The notes: generated by a model not told the origin, from the sequence alone. 64,000 nucleotides of DNA from Citrobacter koseri ATCC BAA-895 (GCF_000018045.1 NC_009792.1:2294001-2358000), one strand, 5' to 3'. Shown: positions 53,219 to 61,900, numbered from the stretch's first letter. Numbers and translations: made by a program.

Positions 53219-54751
53219 ATGACGCAGAAAATCGAACAACTTCAACGACAAGAACGGGTAGCGGCCTGGAGTCGCCATGCCGAAAGCGAATTTTCCGCTT
53301 TTCAGAGCACTTCAAAACTAAATTTACAGGCGCAAAAACCGCGCGATAAAAAACTGTGCGCCACGCTTGAAGAAGCCATCCGCCGTTCTGGTTTACAGGA
53401 TGGAATGACCATCTCTTTCCACCACGCTTTCCGTGGCGGCGACCTGACGATCAACCTGGTGATGGACACCATCGCCAGCATGGGCTTTAAAAACCTGACG
53501 CTGGCCTCCAGTTCGCTGAGTGATTGCCACGCGCCACTGGTCGGGCATATTCGCCAGGGCGTCGTGAGCCGAATTTACACGTCTGGTCTGCGTGGCCCCC
53601 TGGCGGAAGAGATCTCCCGCGGATTGCTGGATGAGCCCGTACAAATCCACTCCCACGGCGGTCGCGTCCATCTGGTGCAAAGCGGTGAGCTCAATATCGA
53701 TGTGGCCTTCCTCGGCGTGCCGTCTTGCGATCCGTTTGGCAACGCCAACGGCTACACCGGTAAAGCCTGCTGCGGTTCGCTGGGCTATGCGAAAGTGGAT
53801 GCCGAAAACGCCCGCCAGGTTGTTCTGCTGACGGAAGCGCTGCTGCCGTATCCGCATAATCCAGCCAGTATCGCCCAGGACCAGGTGGATCTCATCGTGC
53901 AGATCGAACGGGTAGGCGACGCCGACAAAATTGGCGCAGATGCGACCCGTATGACCACCAACCCGCGTGAACTGTTAATTGCCCGCAGCGCGGCAGACGT
54001 GATTGCCAACTCAGGCTATTTCCAGGAAGGCTTCTCTCTGCAAACCGGAACCGGCGGCGCCTCTCTGGCGGTAACCCGTTTTCTGGAAGACAAAATGCGC
54101 AGCCGCGATATTCACGCGGATTTCGCGCTGGGCGGCATTACCGCCACGATTGTCGACCTGCATGAAAAAGGGCTGATCCGCAAATTGCTGGACGTACAGA
54201 GCTTCGACCGTAACGCCGCAGAATCGCTGGCCCGCAACCCGAATCACATCGAAATCAGCGCCAACCAGTACGCCAACTGGGGCTCAAAAGGCGCATCGGT
54301 CGATCGTCTGGATGTCGTGGTACTGAGCGCCCTAGAGGTGGATACCCAGTTCAACGTGAACGTGCTGACCGGTTCCGATGGCGTACTGCGCGGCGCTTCA
54401 GGCGGTCACTGCGATACCGCCGTTGCCGCCGCGCTGTCGATCATCGTCGCACCGCTGGTTCGCGGCCGCATCCCGACGCTGGTCGATAACGTGCTCACCT
54501 GCGTAACGCCTGGCTCCAGCGTCGACATTCTGGTGACCGACCACGGCATCGCCGTCAACCCGGCGCGCCCGGAACTGGCGGAACGCCTGAAAGAAGCGGG
54601 AATGAAAGTGGTCTCCATTGAATGGCTGCGTGAACGTGCGCAGTTGCTCACCGGTCAACCTCGCGCCATTGAATATACCGATCGCGTCATCGCCGTAGTG
54701 CGTTACCGCGACGGTTCGGTCATTGACGTTGTTCATCAGGTGAAGGAATAA
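53219..54751 (+). CDS. citF: Citrate lyase alpha subunit CitF (citrate:ACP transferase)
   Basis: Swaps acetyl for citrate on CitD. The 510-residue protein belongs to the CoA-transferase-like family; TGTGGASLAVTRFLE and SGGHCDTAVAAALSIIVAPLV segments are typical. It starts nine bases after citE. Confidence 0.97.
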   Translation: MTQKIEQLQRQERVAAWSRHAESEFSAFQSTSKLNLQAQKPRDKKLCATLEEAIRRSGLQDGMTISFHHAFRGGDLTINLVMDTIASMGFKNLTLASSSLSDCHAPLVGHIRQGVVSRIYTSGLRGPLAEEISRGLLDEPVQIHSHGGRVHLVQSGELNIDVAFLGVPSCDPFGNANGYTGKACCGSLGYAKVDAENARQVVLLTEALLPYPHNPASIAQDQVDLIVQIERVGDADKIGADATRMTTNPRELLIARSAADVIANSGYFQEGFSLQTGTGGASLAVTRFLEDKMRSRDIHADFALGGITATIVDLHEKGLIRKLLDVQSFDRNAAESLARNPNHIEISANQYANWGSKGASVDRLDVVVLSALEVDTQFNVNVLTGSDGVLRGASGGHCDTAVAAALSIIVAPLVRGRIPTLVDNVLTCVTPGSSVDILVTDHGIAVNPARPELAERLKEAGMKVVSIEWLRERAQLLTGQPRAIEYTDRVIAVVRYRDGSVIDVVHQVKE

Positions 54752-54754
54752 GCC

Positions 54755-55306
54755 ATGCACCTGCTCCCTGAACAGGCCACTCGCCATGCGGTTTCCATTC
54801 CCGAGCTGCTCGTCAGCCGTGATGAGAGACAAGCGCGGCAACACGCCTGGCTGACGCGCCATCTCACTCCACTGGTCTCCTTTACCGTGGTGGCGCCCGG
54901 CCCGATTAAAGACAGCGAGCTTACTCGCCGAATCTTCAATCACGGCGTAACCGCCCTGCTCGCCGTGGCGAAAAAAGCAGGTTGGTCTGTCAGGGAACAG
55001 GCTGCACTGGCCTCAGCCAGTGGGCCGGAAGGGTTCCTCGCCATTGAGGCGCCGGCCCGCGATCTCAAGCTCGCCACGATCGAGCTTGAGCATCAGCATC
55101 CGCTGGGACGTTTATGGGATATCGATGTGCTGACGCCGGAAGGCGACATTCTGTCCCGCCGTCATTTTTCGCTTCCTGCCCGCCGCTGCCTGTTGTGCGA
55201 GCAAAGCGCCGCTGAATGCGCCCGGGGGAAAACCCACGCGCTTTCCGACTTACTTATTCGCATGGAGGCGCTGCTGCATGATGCCGATTCCAGCCACATC
55301 AACTGA
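54755..55306 (+). CDS. citX: Apo-citrate lyase phosphoribosyl-dephospho-CoA transferase CitX
   Basis: Attaches the triphosphoribosyl-dephospho-CoA group to Ser14 of CitD. The 183-residue protein starts with the LLPEQATRHAVSIPELL segment and carries RRCLLCEQSAAECARG near the C-terminus. It starts three bases after citF, and overlaps citG by 29 bp. Confidence 0.95.
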   Translation: MHLLPEQATRHAVSIPELLVSRDERQARQHAWLTRHLTPLVSFTVVAPGPIKDSELTRRIFNHGVTALLAVAKKAGWSVREQAALASASGPEGFLAIEAPARDLKLATIELEHQHPLGRLWDIDVLTPEGDILSRRHFSLPARRCLLCEQSAAECARGKTHALSDLLIRMEALLHDADSSHIN

Positions 55307-56186
55307 CTCCGCCGCCATTCCTCAGACGCTGCTTGACGCGTACGCCCTGCTGGCGTGGCGCGCCATGCTGACTGAGGTGAATTTATCTCCCAAGCCGGGT
55401 CTGGTCGATCGCATTAACTGCGGCGCGCACAAAGACATGGCGCTGGAAGATTTCCATCGCAGCGCGCTGGCCATTCAGGGCTGGCTGCCGCGTTTTATCG
55501 AATATGGCGCGAGCTGCGCGCAGCTGCCGTCAGACGATGTACTGAAAGGGCTACGTCCATTAGGTATGGCCTGCGAAGCCGACATGTTTCGCGCCACTGC
55601 CGGCGTTAACACGCATAAAGGCAGCATATTTTCCCTGGGACTGCTGTGCGCCGCCATAGGACGCCTGCACCAGCAGCATTCCCCGATCACACCTGCAAAC
55701 ATCTGCTCGACCGCCGCAACATTTTGCCGGGGTCTGACCGAGCGTGAACTGCGACAGAACAATCAACAACTCACCGCAGGTCAACGCTTGTACCAACAAC
55801 TGGGGTTAACTGGCGCGCGCGGCGAAGCCGAAGCGGGTTACCCGTTAGTGATCCGCCATGCTTTACCACACTACCGCGCATTGCTGGCGCAGGGGCGCGA
55901 CCCCGAGCTGGCGCTGCTCGACACCCTGCTGCTGCTGATCTCAATGAACGGCGACACCAACGTCGCATCACGCGGCGGCGCGGAAGGTCTGTGCTGGATA
56001 CAACAGCAGGCGACAACATTATTACGGCAAGGAGGCATTCGTTCTCCTGCCGATCTTGAACATCTCCACCGGTTCGATCAGCAGTGCATTGCACGCAACC
56101 TCAGTCCTGGCGGCAGCGCCGACTTACTGATCGTCACCTGGTTTTTAGCACAAATTTCGCAAGTTAATCATTTACATAATTATTGA
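55278..56186 (+). CDS. citG: Triphosphoribosyl-dephospho-CoA synthase CitG
   Basis: Makes the citrate lyase prosthetic-group precursor from ATP and dephospho-CoA. The 302-residue protein has the family motifs LSPKPGLVDR, GVNTHKGSIFSLG and GDTNVASRGG. Two adjacent ATGs exist (55278, 55281); I prefer 55278 because GGAGG lies nine bases upstream. The frame overlaps the end of citX by 29 bp. Confidence 0.95.
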   Translation: MMPIPATSTDSAAIPQTLLDAYALLAWRAMLTEVNLSPKPGLVDRINCGAHKDMALEDFHRSALAIQGWLPRFIEYGASCAQLPSDDVLKGLRPLGMACEADMFRATAGVNTHKGSIFSLGLLCAAIGRLHQQHSPITPANICSTAATFCRGLTERELRQNNQQLTAGQRLYQQLGLTGARGEAEAGYPLVIRHALPHYRALLAQGRDPELALLDTLLLLISMNGDTNVASRGGAEGLCWIQQQATTLLRQGGIRSPADLEHLHRFDQQCIARNLSPGGSADLLIVTWFLAQISQVNHLHNY

Positions 56187-56210
56187 AAGATCCTTTTCGG
56201 AGAATCACTT

Positions 56211-57674
56211 ATGTCTTTATCTAAAGATAATATATGGAAGTTATTGGCCCCATTAGTCGTTATGGGCATCATGTTTTTGATCCCCGTCCCGGACGGCATG
56301 CCCCCTCAGGCATGGCACTACTTCGCCGTTTTCGTGGCGATGATCGTCGGGATGATACTGGAGCCGATTCCGGCCACCGCGATCAGTTTTATCGCGGTGA
56401 CCATTTGCGTTATCGGCAGCAACTATCTGTTATTTGATGCCTCAGAGCTGGCCGACCCGGCCTTTAATGCGGGCAAGCAGGCGCTGAAATGGGGTCTGGC
56501 GGGCTTCTCCAGCACCACCGTCTGGCTGGTGTTCGGCGCATTCATTTTCGCGCTGGGCTATGAAGTCACCGGTCTGGGCCGCCGTATTGCGCTCTTCCTG
56601 GTGAAATTCATGGGTAAACGCACCCTGACGCTGGGTTATGCCATTGTCATCATCGATATTCTGCTGGCGCCGTTTACGCCGTCCAACACCGCGCGTACCG
56701 GTGGTACGGTATTCCCGGTAATCAAGAACCTGCCGCCGCTGTTTAAGTCGTTTCCAAACGATCCTTCCGCGCGCCGCATTGGCGGTTATTTGATGTGGAT
56801 GATGGTCATCAGTACCAGCCTCAGTTCTTCCATGTTCGTGACCGGCGCGGCGCCTAACGTTCTGGGTCTGGAATTCGTCAGCAAAATTGCTGGTATTCAG
56901 ATCAGCTGGTTGCAGTGGTTCCTGGGCTTCTTACCGGTAGGGATCATTCTGCTGATCGTCGCACCGTGGCTCTCTTACGTACTCTACAAACCCGAAGTGA
57001 CCCACAGCGCCGAAGTTGCGGCATGGGCTGGTGAAGAGTTAAAAACGATGGGCACGCTGACCCGCAAAGAGATGACGCTGATCGGTCTGGTGTTGCTCAG
57101 CCTCGGACTGTGGGTATTTGGCGGTGAAGTGATTGATGCCACCGCTGTCGGTCTGCTGGCGGTATCCCTGATGCTGGCGCTGCACGTTGTGCCGTGGAAA
57201 GACATCACGCGTTATAACAGTGCGTGGAACACCCTTGTTAACCTCGCGACGCTGGTTGTCATGGCCAACGGTTTAACCCGTTCGGGCTTTATCGACTGGT
57301 TTGCTACCACAATGAGCGCCCATCTGGAAGGCTTCTCACCTAACGCAACGGTGATTGTGCTGGTACTGGTGTTCTACTTTGCTCACTACCTGTTCGCCAG
57401 CCTGTCCGCACATACCGCAACCATGCTGCCGGTCATTCTGGCGATAGGTAAAGGTATTCCAGGCGTTCCGATGGAGCAACTTTGTATTCTGCTGGTGCTG
57501 TCCATCGGTATCATGGGCTGCCTGACGCCGTATGCAACAGGGCCGGGGGTCATCATCTACGGTTGCGGCTATGTAAAATCCAAAGATTACTGGCGTCTCG
57601 GCGCGATCTTTGGGGTCATCTACATCACCATGCTGCTGGTGGTTGGCTGGCCGATTCTGGCGCTGTGGAACTAA
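56211..57674 (+). CDS. citT: Citrate:succinate antiporter CitT
   Basis: Imports citrate in exchange for succinate in anaerobic citrate fermentation. The 487-residue DASS-family protein has about 12 membrane segments and the family repeats with Ser-Asn-Thr substrate motif (PFTPSNTARTGG, about 150). It closes the cit operon. A REP unit and an intrinsic terminator (57723-57753) follow. Confidence 0.97.
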   Translation: MSLSKDNIWKLLAPLVVMGIMFLIPVPDGMPPQAWHYFAVFVAMIVGMILEPIPATAISFIAVTICVIGSNYLLFDASELADPAFNAGKQALKWGLAGFSSTTVWLVFGAFIFALGYEVTGLGRRIALFLVKFMGKRTLTLGYAIVIIDILLAPFTPSNTARTGGTVFPVIKNLPPLFKSFPNDPSARRIGGYLMWMMVISTSLSSSMFVTGAAPNVLGLEFVSKIAGIQISWLQWFLGFLPVGIILLIVAPWLSYVLYKPEVTHSAEVAAWAGEELKTMGTLTRKEMTLIGLVLLSLGLWVFGGEVIDATAVGLLAVSLMLALHVVPWKDITRYNSAWNTLVNLATLVVMANGLTRSGFIDWFATTMSAHLEGFSPNATVIVLVLVFYFAHYLFASLSAHTATMLPVILAIGKGIPGVPMEQLCILLVLSIGIMGCLTPYATGPGVIIYGCGYVKSKDYWRLGAIFGVIYITMLLVVGWPILALWN

Positions 57675-57688
57675 ACATCGGCACATAA

Positions 57689-57715
57689 TGCCGGATGACG
57701 GCTAACGCGTTATCC
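57689..57715. repeat. Single REP unit after citT
   Basis: TGCCGGATGACGGCTAACGC...TTATCC, an incomplete REP palindrome between citT and its terminator. Confidence 0.75.
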
Positions 57716-57722
57716 CTCTCAT

Positions 57723-57753
57723 GCCAGTCAGATAAACCTGACTGGCTTTTTTT
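57723..57753 (+). terminator. Terminator of the cit operon
   Basis: GCCAGTCA/TGACTGGC stem with an 8-nt loop, followed by seven T. Confidence 0.92.
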
Positions 57754-57802
57754 ATGGTTAAATAGGTGATATTCAATATTTGTATGAGTTTCAGCATCCA
57801 TC

Positions 57803-58609
57803 ATGAAATCAACATGGCGTTATGGTTCTCTCCTGGCGGTATTCCTGCTTCCCCTCTTCAACGTTAACGCTGAGCCACTTCAGGCAAAACAGTACGCTGA
57901 TTTTGACCGCTATGTGCTGGCGCTCTCCTGGCAAACTGGTTTTTGTCAAAGTCAGCATGAGCGCGATCATCGGGAACCCGAAGAGTGCCGTCAGCAGAAA
58001 GAGATTCCCAACAAAGCTGATTTTCTGACTGTCCACGGTCTGTGGCCAGGTCTGCCGGGATCGGTTGCCGCGCGTGGCGTGGACGAGCGCCGCTGGATGC
58101 GGTTTGGCTGCGCGACTCGTCCGATCCCCAATCTGCCGGAAGCGCGCGCCAGCCGTAAATGCGCCGCGCCTGAAACCGGCCTTTCACTGGAGAGCGCGGC
58201 AAAACTCAGCGCGGTCATGCCCGGAGCCGGTGGAAAATCCTGCCTGGAACGTTATGAATACGCCAAACACGGTGCCTGCTTTGGATTTGATCCAGACGTT
58301 TATTTCGGCACAATGGTACGGCTGAACCATGAGATAAAACACAGCGCGCTGGGCGATTTTCTGGCCGCAAATTACGGGAAAAGGGTCAGCCGCGCCGCGT
58401 TTGACGCCGCCGTCGCCCAAAGCTGGGGGAAAGAAAACGTGAAGGCGGTAAAACTGAGCTGCCACGGGAACCCGGCCTATCTGACGGAAATACAGTTCTC
58501 GCTCAACGCCGCCAGGATTAACGATCCGCTTTCCGCTTCCTCGTTTATATCGCAACCCCATCCGGGCAATTGCGGGAAGCGGTTTGTGATTGACAAAGCG
58601 GGTTACTGA
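57803..58609 (+). CDS. rna: Ribonuclease I (RNase T2 family)
   Basis: A periplasmic, non-specific endoribonuclease that degrades RNA to 2-prime,3-prime-cyclic nucleotides. The 268-residue precursor has a signal peptide cut after VNA (23/24). Catalytic motifs are present: CAS1 HGLWPGL (His78) and CAS2 KHGACFGF (His156). Eight cysteines fit the disulfide pattern. It follows the cit operon in an enterobacterial order. Confidence 0.97.
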   Translation: MKSTWRYGSLLAVFLLPLFNVNAEPLQAKQYADFDRYVLALSWQTGFCQSQHERDHREPEECRQQKEIPNKADFLTVHGLWPGLPGSVAARGVDERRWMRFGCATRPIPNLPEARASRKCAAPETGLSLESAAKLSAVMPGAGGKSCLERYEYAKHGACFGFDPDVYFGTMVRLNHEIKHSALGDFLAANYGKRVSRAAFDAAVAQSWGKENVKAVKLSCHGNPAYLTEIQFSLNAARINDPLSASSFISQPHPGNCGKRFVIDKAGY

Positions 58610-58689
58610 GGCGGCATACAAACTTGAGAACCATCACGGCTTGCGACTAAAATTTACGCAAAGACAACTGTATTGAGGATTTCCCCGAA

Positions 58690-58705
58690 TGTGAGCTAAA
58701 TCACT
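58690..58705. promoter_or_regulatory. CRP-like site upstream of rnk
   Basis: TGTGA-GCTAAA-TCACT. Its centre is about 42 bp upstream of the start predicted for the TATTAT -10 (58728-58733), the class II geometry. Confidence 0.6.
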
Positions 58706-58743
58706 TCAAAGAAGGGGGAAGTCTCAGTATTATCATGAAAGCT

Positions 58744-58779
58744 AAACCCTCGCCGCCTGACGGTGAGGGTTTTCTTTTG
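58744..58779 (+). other. Hairpin in the rnk leader
   Basis: AAACCCTCGCCG...CGGTGAGGGTTT (58744-58755 with 58761-58772, one G-T pair) followed by TCTTTTGG. It looks like an attenuator or a 5-prime stabilising stem. Confidence 0.6.
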
Positions 58780-58827
58780 GGATTATTTACCTGCGGCACT
58801 CGCAGCATCGACGACATGGAGTAACAA

Positions 58828-59238
58828 ATGTCCAGACCAACTATTATCATCAACGACCTCGACGCCGAACGCATCGACCGCCTGTTGGAGCAGCCTGCGT
58901 TTGCTGGTTTACCCATTGCTGACGCATTAAATGCGGAGCTGGATCGCGCCCAGATGTGCTCGCCGGAAGCCATGCCGCACGACGTCGTCACCATGAACAG
59001 TCGGGTGAAATTCCGCAATCTCAGCGATGGCGAGATTCGCGTGCGCACGCTGGTGTATCCGGCGAATATGACCGACAGTAATACGCAGCTTTCCGTAATG
59101 GCGCCGGTGGGCGCGGCATTGCTGGGCCTGCGCGTCGGCGATACCATTCACTGGGACCTGCCTGGCGGGGCGTCCACTCACCTTGAAGTGCTGGAACTTG
59201 AATATCAGCCTGAAGCAGCGGGCGACTACCTGCGCTAA
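58828..59238 (+). CDS. rnk: Rnk, nucleoside diphosphate kinase regulator
   Basis: A GreA/GreB-like RNA polymerase-binding protein that competes at the secondary channel and affects Ndk levels. The 136-residue protein has a short coiled-coil N-terminus (about 10-45) and a C-terminal FKBP-like domain with SVMAPVGAALLGLRVGDTI. ATGGAG provides the ribosome site. The leader shows a CRP-like site and a hairpin. Confidence 0.96.
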   Translation: MSRPTIIINDLDAERIDRLLEQPAFAGLPIADALNAELDRAQMCSPEAMPHDVVTMNSRVKFRNLSDGEIRVRTLVYPANMTDSNTQLSVMAPVGAALLGLRVGDTIHWDLPGGASTHLEVLELEYQPEAAGDYLR

Positions 59239-59269
59239 ACCATCTGGATAAGCGTTCACCCGTTTACAC

Positions 59270-59294
59270 AGAGGATGCTCCCTGCATCCTCTTT
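59270..59294 (+). terminator. Probable terminator of rnk
   Basis: AGAGGATGC-TCCCT-GCATCCTCT stem followed by TTCC; the T-tract is short, so termination may be partial. Confidence 0.55.
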
Positions 59295-59375
59295 CCGAAA
59301 ATCACCCATTCCTCCTGGTTCACCCCCGTTCCCCGTCATCCAGAATTAATCCGTTTCATTGCCGCGAGTACGGTC

Positions 59376-59465
59376 ATGAATGAGGCTCTTTTCATCACGC
59401 TGGCATTTCTTATTATGATGGCGATTATCGTCGTGGCCGTGCTTTACCTTGAGCGACACTGGTAG
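59376..59465 (+). CDS. Candidate 29-residue membrane peptide
   Basis: A 29-codon frame between rnk and uspG begins MNEALF and has a 19-residue hydrophobic core (about 5-23), then a short LERHW tail. A single-span membrane peptide of the enterobacterial small-protein type is plausible. The ribosome site is weak (GAG 8-10 bases upstream). I do not recognise it. Conservation of the codon pattern in relatives would decide. Confidence 0.45.
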   Translation: MNEALFITLAFLIMMAIIVVAVLYLERHW

Positions 59466-59593
59466 CTTCTGGTCATAAGCATCAATCAGTCGTAAAGAAA
59501 CGTTGTGATATGAAAAGTGCCGGGCAGATACCAGAAAGAAATATTATTATATGTTTGAATGAATTCAGTATTAGTTAACAGGGAGAAACGGGT

Positions 59594-60022
59594 ATGTATA
59601 AGACAATCATTATGCCGGTTGATGTTTTCGAAATGGAACTTAGCGACAAGGCCGTGCGCCATGCAGAGTTTCTGGCGCAACAGGATGGCGTCATTCATCT
59701 GTTGCATGTTCTTCCGGGCTCCGCCAGCCTGAGTCTGCACCGCTTTGCCGCCGACGTTCGTCGTTTTGAGGAGCATTTGCAGCACGAAGCGGAGACTCGC
59801 CTGCAAACGATGGTGAGTCATTTCAGTATCGACCCTTCCCGGATTAAGCAGCACGTCCGCTTTGGTAACGTGCGGGATGTGGTGAACGAACTGGGCGAAG
59901 AGCTGAATGCGGACGTCGTGGTCATTGGCTCCCGCAATCCGTCTATCACCACGCATTTGCTGGGTTCTAACGCCTCCAGCGTTGTCCGCCATGCTACGTT
60001 GCCGGTGCTGGTTGTGCGGTAA
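59594..60022 (+). CDS. uspG: Universal stress protein UspG
   Basis: A cytoplasmic UspA-family stress protein of 142 residues; the E. coli homologue binds ATP, affects GroEL interaction, adhesion and motility. Visible motifs are the N-terminal TIIMPVDVFEMEL and the nucleotide-binding GSRNPSITTHLLGSNASSVVRHATLPVLVVR. It converges on ahpF. Confidence 0.96.
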   Translation: MYKTIIMPVDVFEMELSDKAVRHAEFLAQQDGVIHLLHVLPGSASLSLHRFAADVRRFEEHLQHEAETRLQTMVSHFSIDPSRIKQHVRFGNVRDVVNELGEELNADVVVIGSRNPSITTHLLGSNASSVVRHATLPVLVVR

Positions 60023-60040
60023 ATCGCACGGTTGTTGCGT

Positions 60041-60070
60041 AAAAAAAGAGGCTGCCATTGGCAGCCTCTT
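60041..60070 (-). terminator. Terminator of ahpF
   Basis: GAGGCTGCC/GGCAGCCTC stem with 3-nt loop; the minus strand then runs into seven T. It may also end uspG. Confidence 0.9.
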
Positions 60071-60098
60071 GCATTGCAGGTGTAGTCTTACTTTCTTT

Positions 60099-61664
60099 TT
60101 ATGCCGTCTTACTGCGGATCAGATAATCAAATGCGCTCAGAGAGGCTTTCGCGCCTTCGCCCGTCGCGATGATGATCTGTTTGTAAGGAACCGTGGTGCA
60201 GTCGCCTGCGGCGAATACGCCCTTCACGCTGGTTTCGCACCGGCCATCAATGATGATTTCGCCCATACGGTTACGCTCAATCGCGCCTTCCAGCCAGTTG
60301 GTGTTTGGCAGCAAGCCAATCTGTACGAAGATCCCGGACAGCGCAACGTTGTGGATGTCGCCGCTTACGCGATCGCGATATTCCAGCCCCGTCACTTTAC
60401 TGCCGTCGCCTTTCACTTCCGTTGTCTGCGCGTTCAGAATAATGTCGACGTTTTTCAGGCTACGCACTTTATCTTGCAGAACCTGGTCGGCTTTCATTTC
60501 TGGCGCAAATTCCAGCAGCGTAACGTGCTCAACGATCCCCGCGAGGTCAATCGCCGCTTCCACGCCGGAGTTCCCCCCGCCGATTACCGCAACGCGTTTG
60601 CCTTTAAACAGCGGGCCGTCGCAGTGCGGGCAATAGGTTACGCCTTTCGTGCGGTACTGATCTTCGCCCGGCACGTTCATGTTGCGCCATTTGGCACCGG
60701 TGGCAATGATAATGCTGCGGGCTTTCAGCACCGCGCCGGAAGCGGTCTCAATCTGATGCAGGCCCCCTTCCGTTGCCGCCGGAAGCAGTTTGCTCGCGCT
60801 CTGGCTGTCGATCACGTCAACATCGTAATCATCAACGTGCGCTTTCAGCGCGCCAGCCAGCTTCTGCCCTTCCGTTTTTGGCACGGAAATATAGTTCTCG
60901 ATATCAACGGTATCCAGCACCTGACCGCCAAAACGCTCGCCCATCAGACCGGTACGAATGCCTTTACGTGCGGAGTAAACTGCCGCTGCCGCCCCCGCCG
61001 GGCCGGAACCGACAATCAGTACGTCGTAAGCGTCACGCTTATTCAGCTCTTCCGCCGCCCGTTTTTCTGCGCCGGTATCCACTTTGGCGACGATTTCCGT
61101 CAGCGTCATACGTCCCTGACCGAATTCGTTACCGTTCAGGTACACAGCCGGAACGCCCATCACATTACGATCGGTGATTTCATTCTGGAATGTGCCGCCG
61201 TCAATCGCGGTATGTTTGATACGCGGGTTCAGCACCGCCATCAGGTTCAGCGCCTGTACGACGTCAGGGCAGTTGTGGCAGGAGAGCGAGTAATAAGTTT
61301 CAAACTCGAAATCGCCGTCGATATCGCGGATCTGCTCCAGCAGAGACTGCGCCTCTTTCGACGGATGGCCGCCAGTCCACAACAGCGCCAGCACCAGCGA
61401 GGTAAATTCATGCCCCAGCGGAGAACCCGCAAAGCGCGGCCCCTGGTCAGAACCCGGGTTTGCTATCAAGAAAGAAGGCTTGCGCACCGGCAGGCTGTTA
61501 TCTTCTTTAAATGTGACTTTCTCTGACAGTTCAGCGATTTCAGCCAGCAATTCCTTGATTTCTGCCGATTTAGCGCTGTCGTCCAGCGTGGCAATCAGCT
61601 CAACAGGCCTGGTCAGTTTCTCAAGATACGCTTTGAGCTGAGTTTTCATGTTAGTGTCGAGCAT
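60099..61664 (-). CDS. ahpF: AhpF, alkyl hydroperoxide reductase NADH-dependent subunit
   Basis: A flavoprotein disulfide reductase that keeps AhpC reduced with NADH. The 521-residue protein has an N-terminal thioredoxin-like pair (redox Cys129/Cys132, SCHNC) and the TrxR-like core with Cys345/Cys348 (TYCPHCDG) plus GSGPAGAAAA FAD motif. The start is the ATG at 61664; an upstream in-frame Met adds 11 unmatched residues. Expressed with ahpC, partly separated by a terminator and an ERIC element. Confidence 0.98.
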   Translation of the reverse strand: MLDTNMKTQLKAYLEKLTRPVELIATLDDSAKSAEIKELLAEIAELSEKVTFKEDNSLPVRKPSFLIANPGSDQGPRFAGSPLGHEFTSLVLALLWTGGHPSKEAQSLLEQIRDIDGDFEFETYYSLSCHNCPDVVQALNLMAVLNPRIKHTAIDGGTFQNEITDRNVMGVPAVYLNGNEFGQGRMTLTEIVAKVDTGAEKRAAEELNKRDAYDVLIVGSGPAGAAAAVYSARKGIRTGLMGERFGGQVLDTVDIENYISVPKTEGQKLAGALKAHVDDYDVDVIDSQSASKLLPAATEGGLHQIETASGAVLKARSIIIATGAKWRNMNVPGEDQYRTKGVTYCPHCDGPLFKGKRVAVIGGGNSGVEAAIDLAGIVEHVTLLEFAPEMKADQVLQDKVRSLKNVDIILNAQTTEVKGDGSKVTGLEYRDRVSGDIHNVALSGIFVQIGLLPNTNWLEGAIERNRMGEIIIDGRCETSVKGVFAAGDCTTVPYKQIIIATGEGAKASLSAFDYLIRSKTA

Positions 61665-61744
61665 TATTCTTCCCTCTCTAAAAACATCATCATGCAAGTT
61701 GCCTTATACCGGCAGCCTGAATGCGACTTGCATGATGGTGCTGG

Positions 61745-61767
61745 AAAAAACGGGTGCGACGCACCCG
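61745..61767 (-). terminator. Terminator-like hairpin between ahpC and ahpF
   Basis: CGGGTGC-GAC-GCACCCG followed on the minus strand by six T. It should reduce ahpF transcription from the ahpC promoter. Confidence 0.85.
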
Positions 61768-61775
61768 CTTAAGGA

Positions 61776-61900
61776 TTAATTCGCCAGTATTTCGTGTTAC
61801 AGGAAGGCGGCAAGCTTATGAATCCCCGGGAGCTTACATCAGTAAGTGACCGGGGTGAGAAAGCGCAGCCAACGCACCTGTAGCGCGAAAGGCGCAGCGA
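61776..61900. repeat. ERIC element
   Basis: About 125 bp matching the enterobacterial repetitive intergenic consensus. The core GAATCCCCGGGAGCTTACAT and AGTAAGTGACCGGGGTGAG corresponds to the ERIC1R and ERIC2 primer sites with few changes; arms GGAAGGCGGCAAGC and GCGCAGCCAACGCACC fit the outer stem. It sits directly after the ahpC stop, within the ahpCF message. Confidence 0.85.

Larger units (their letters stand above)
59239..59593 (+). other. rnk-uspG intergenic region
   Basis: 355 bp. It holds the rnk hairpin, the 29-codon frame at 59376-59465, and the uspG promoter with ribosome site AGGGAGAAAC. In E. coli K-12 the dehydrogenase gene ybdR occupies this place; no remnant was seen. Confidence 0.65.

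Noticed and set aside
59907..61526. Plus-strand open frame opposite ahpF, overlapping uspG
   Set aside because: It would start inside uspG and run antisense through ahpF, with His/Arg-rich low-quality sequence and no ribosome site.
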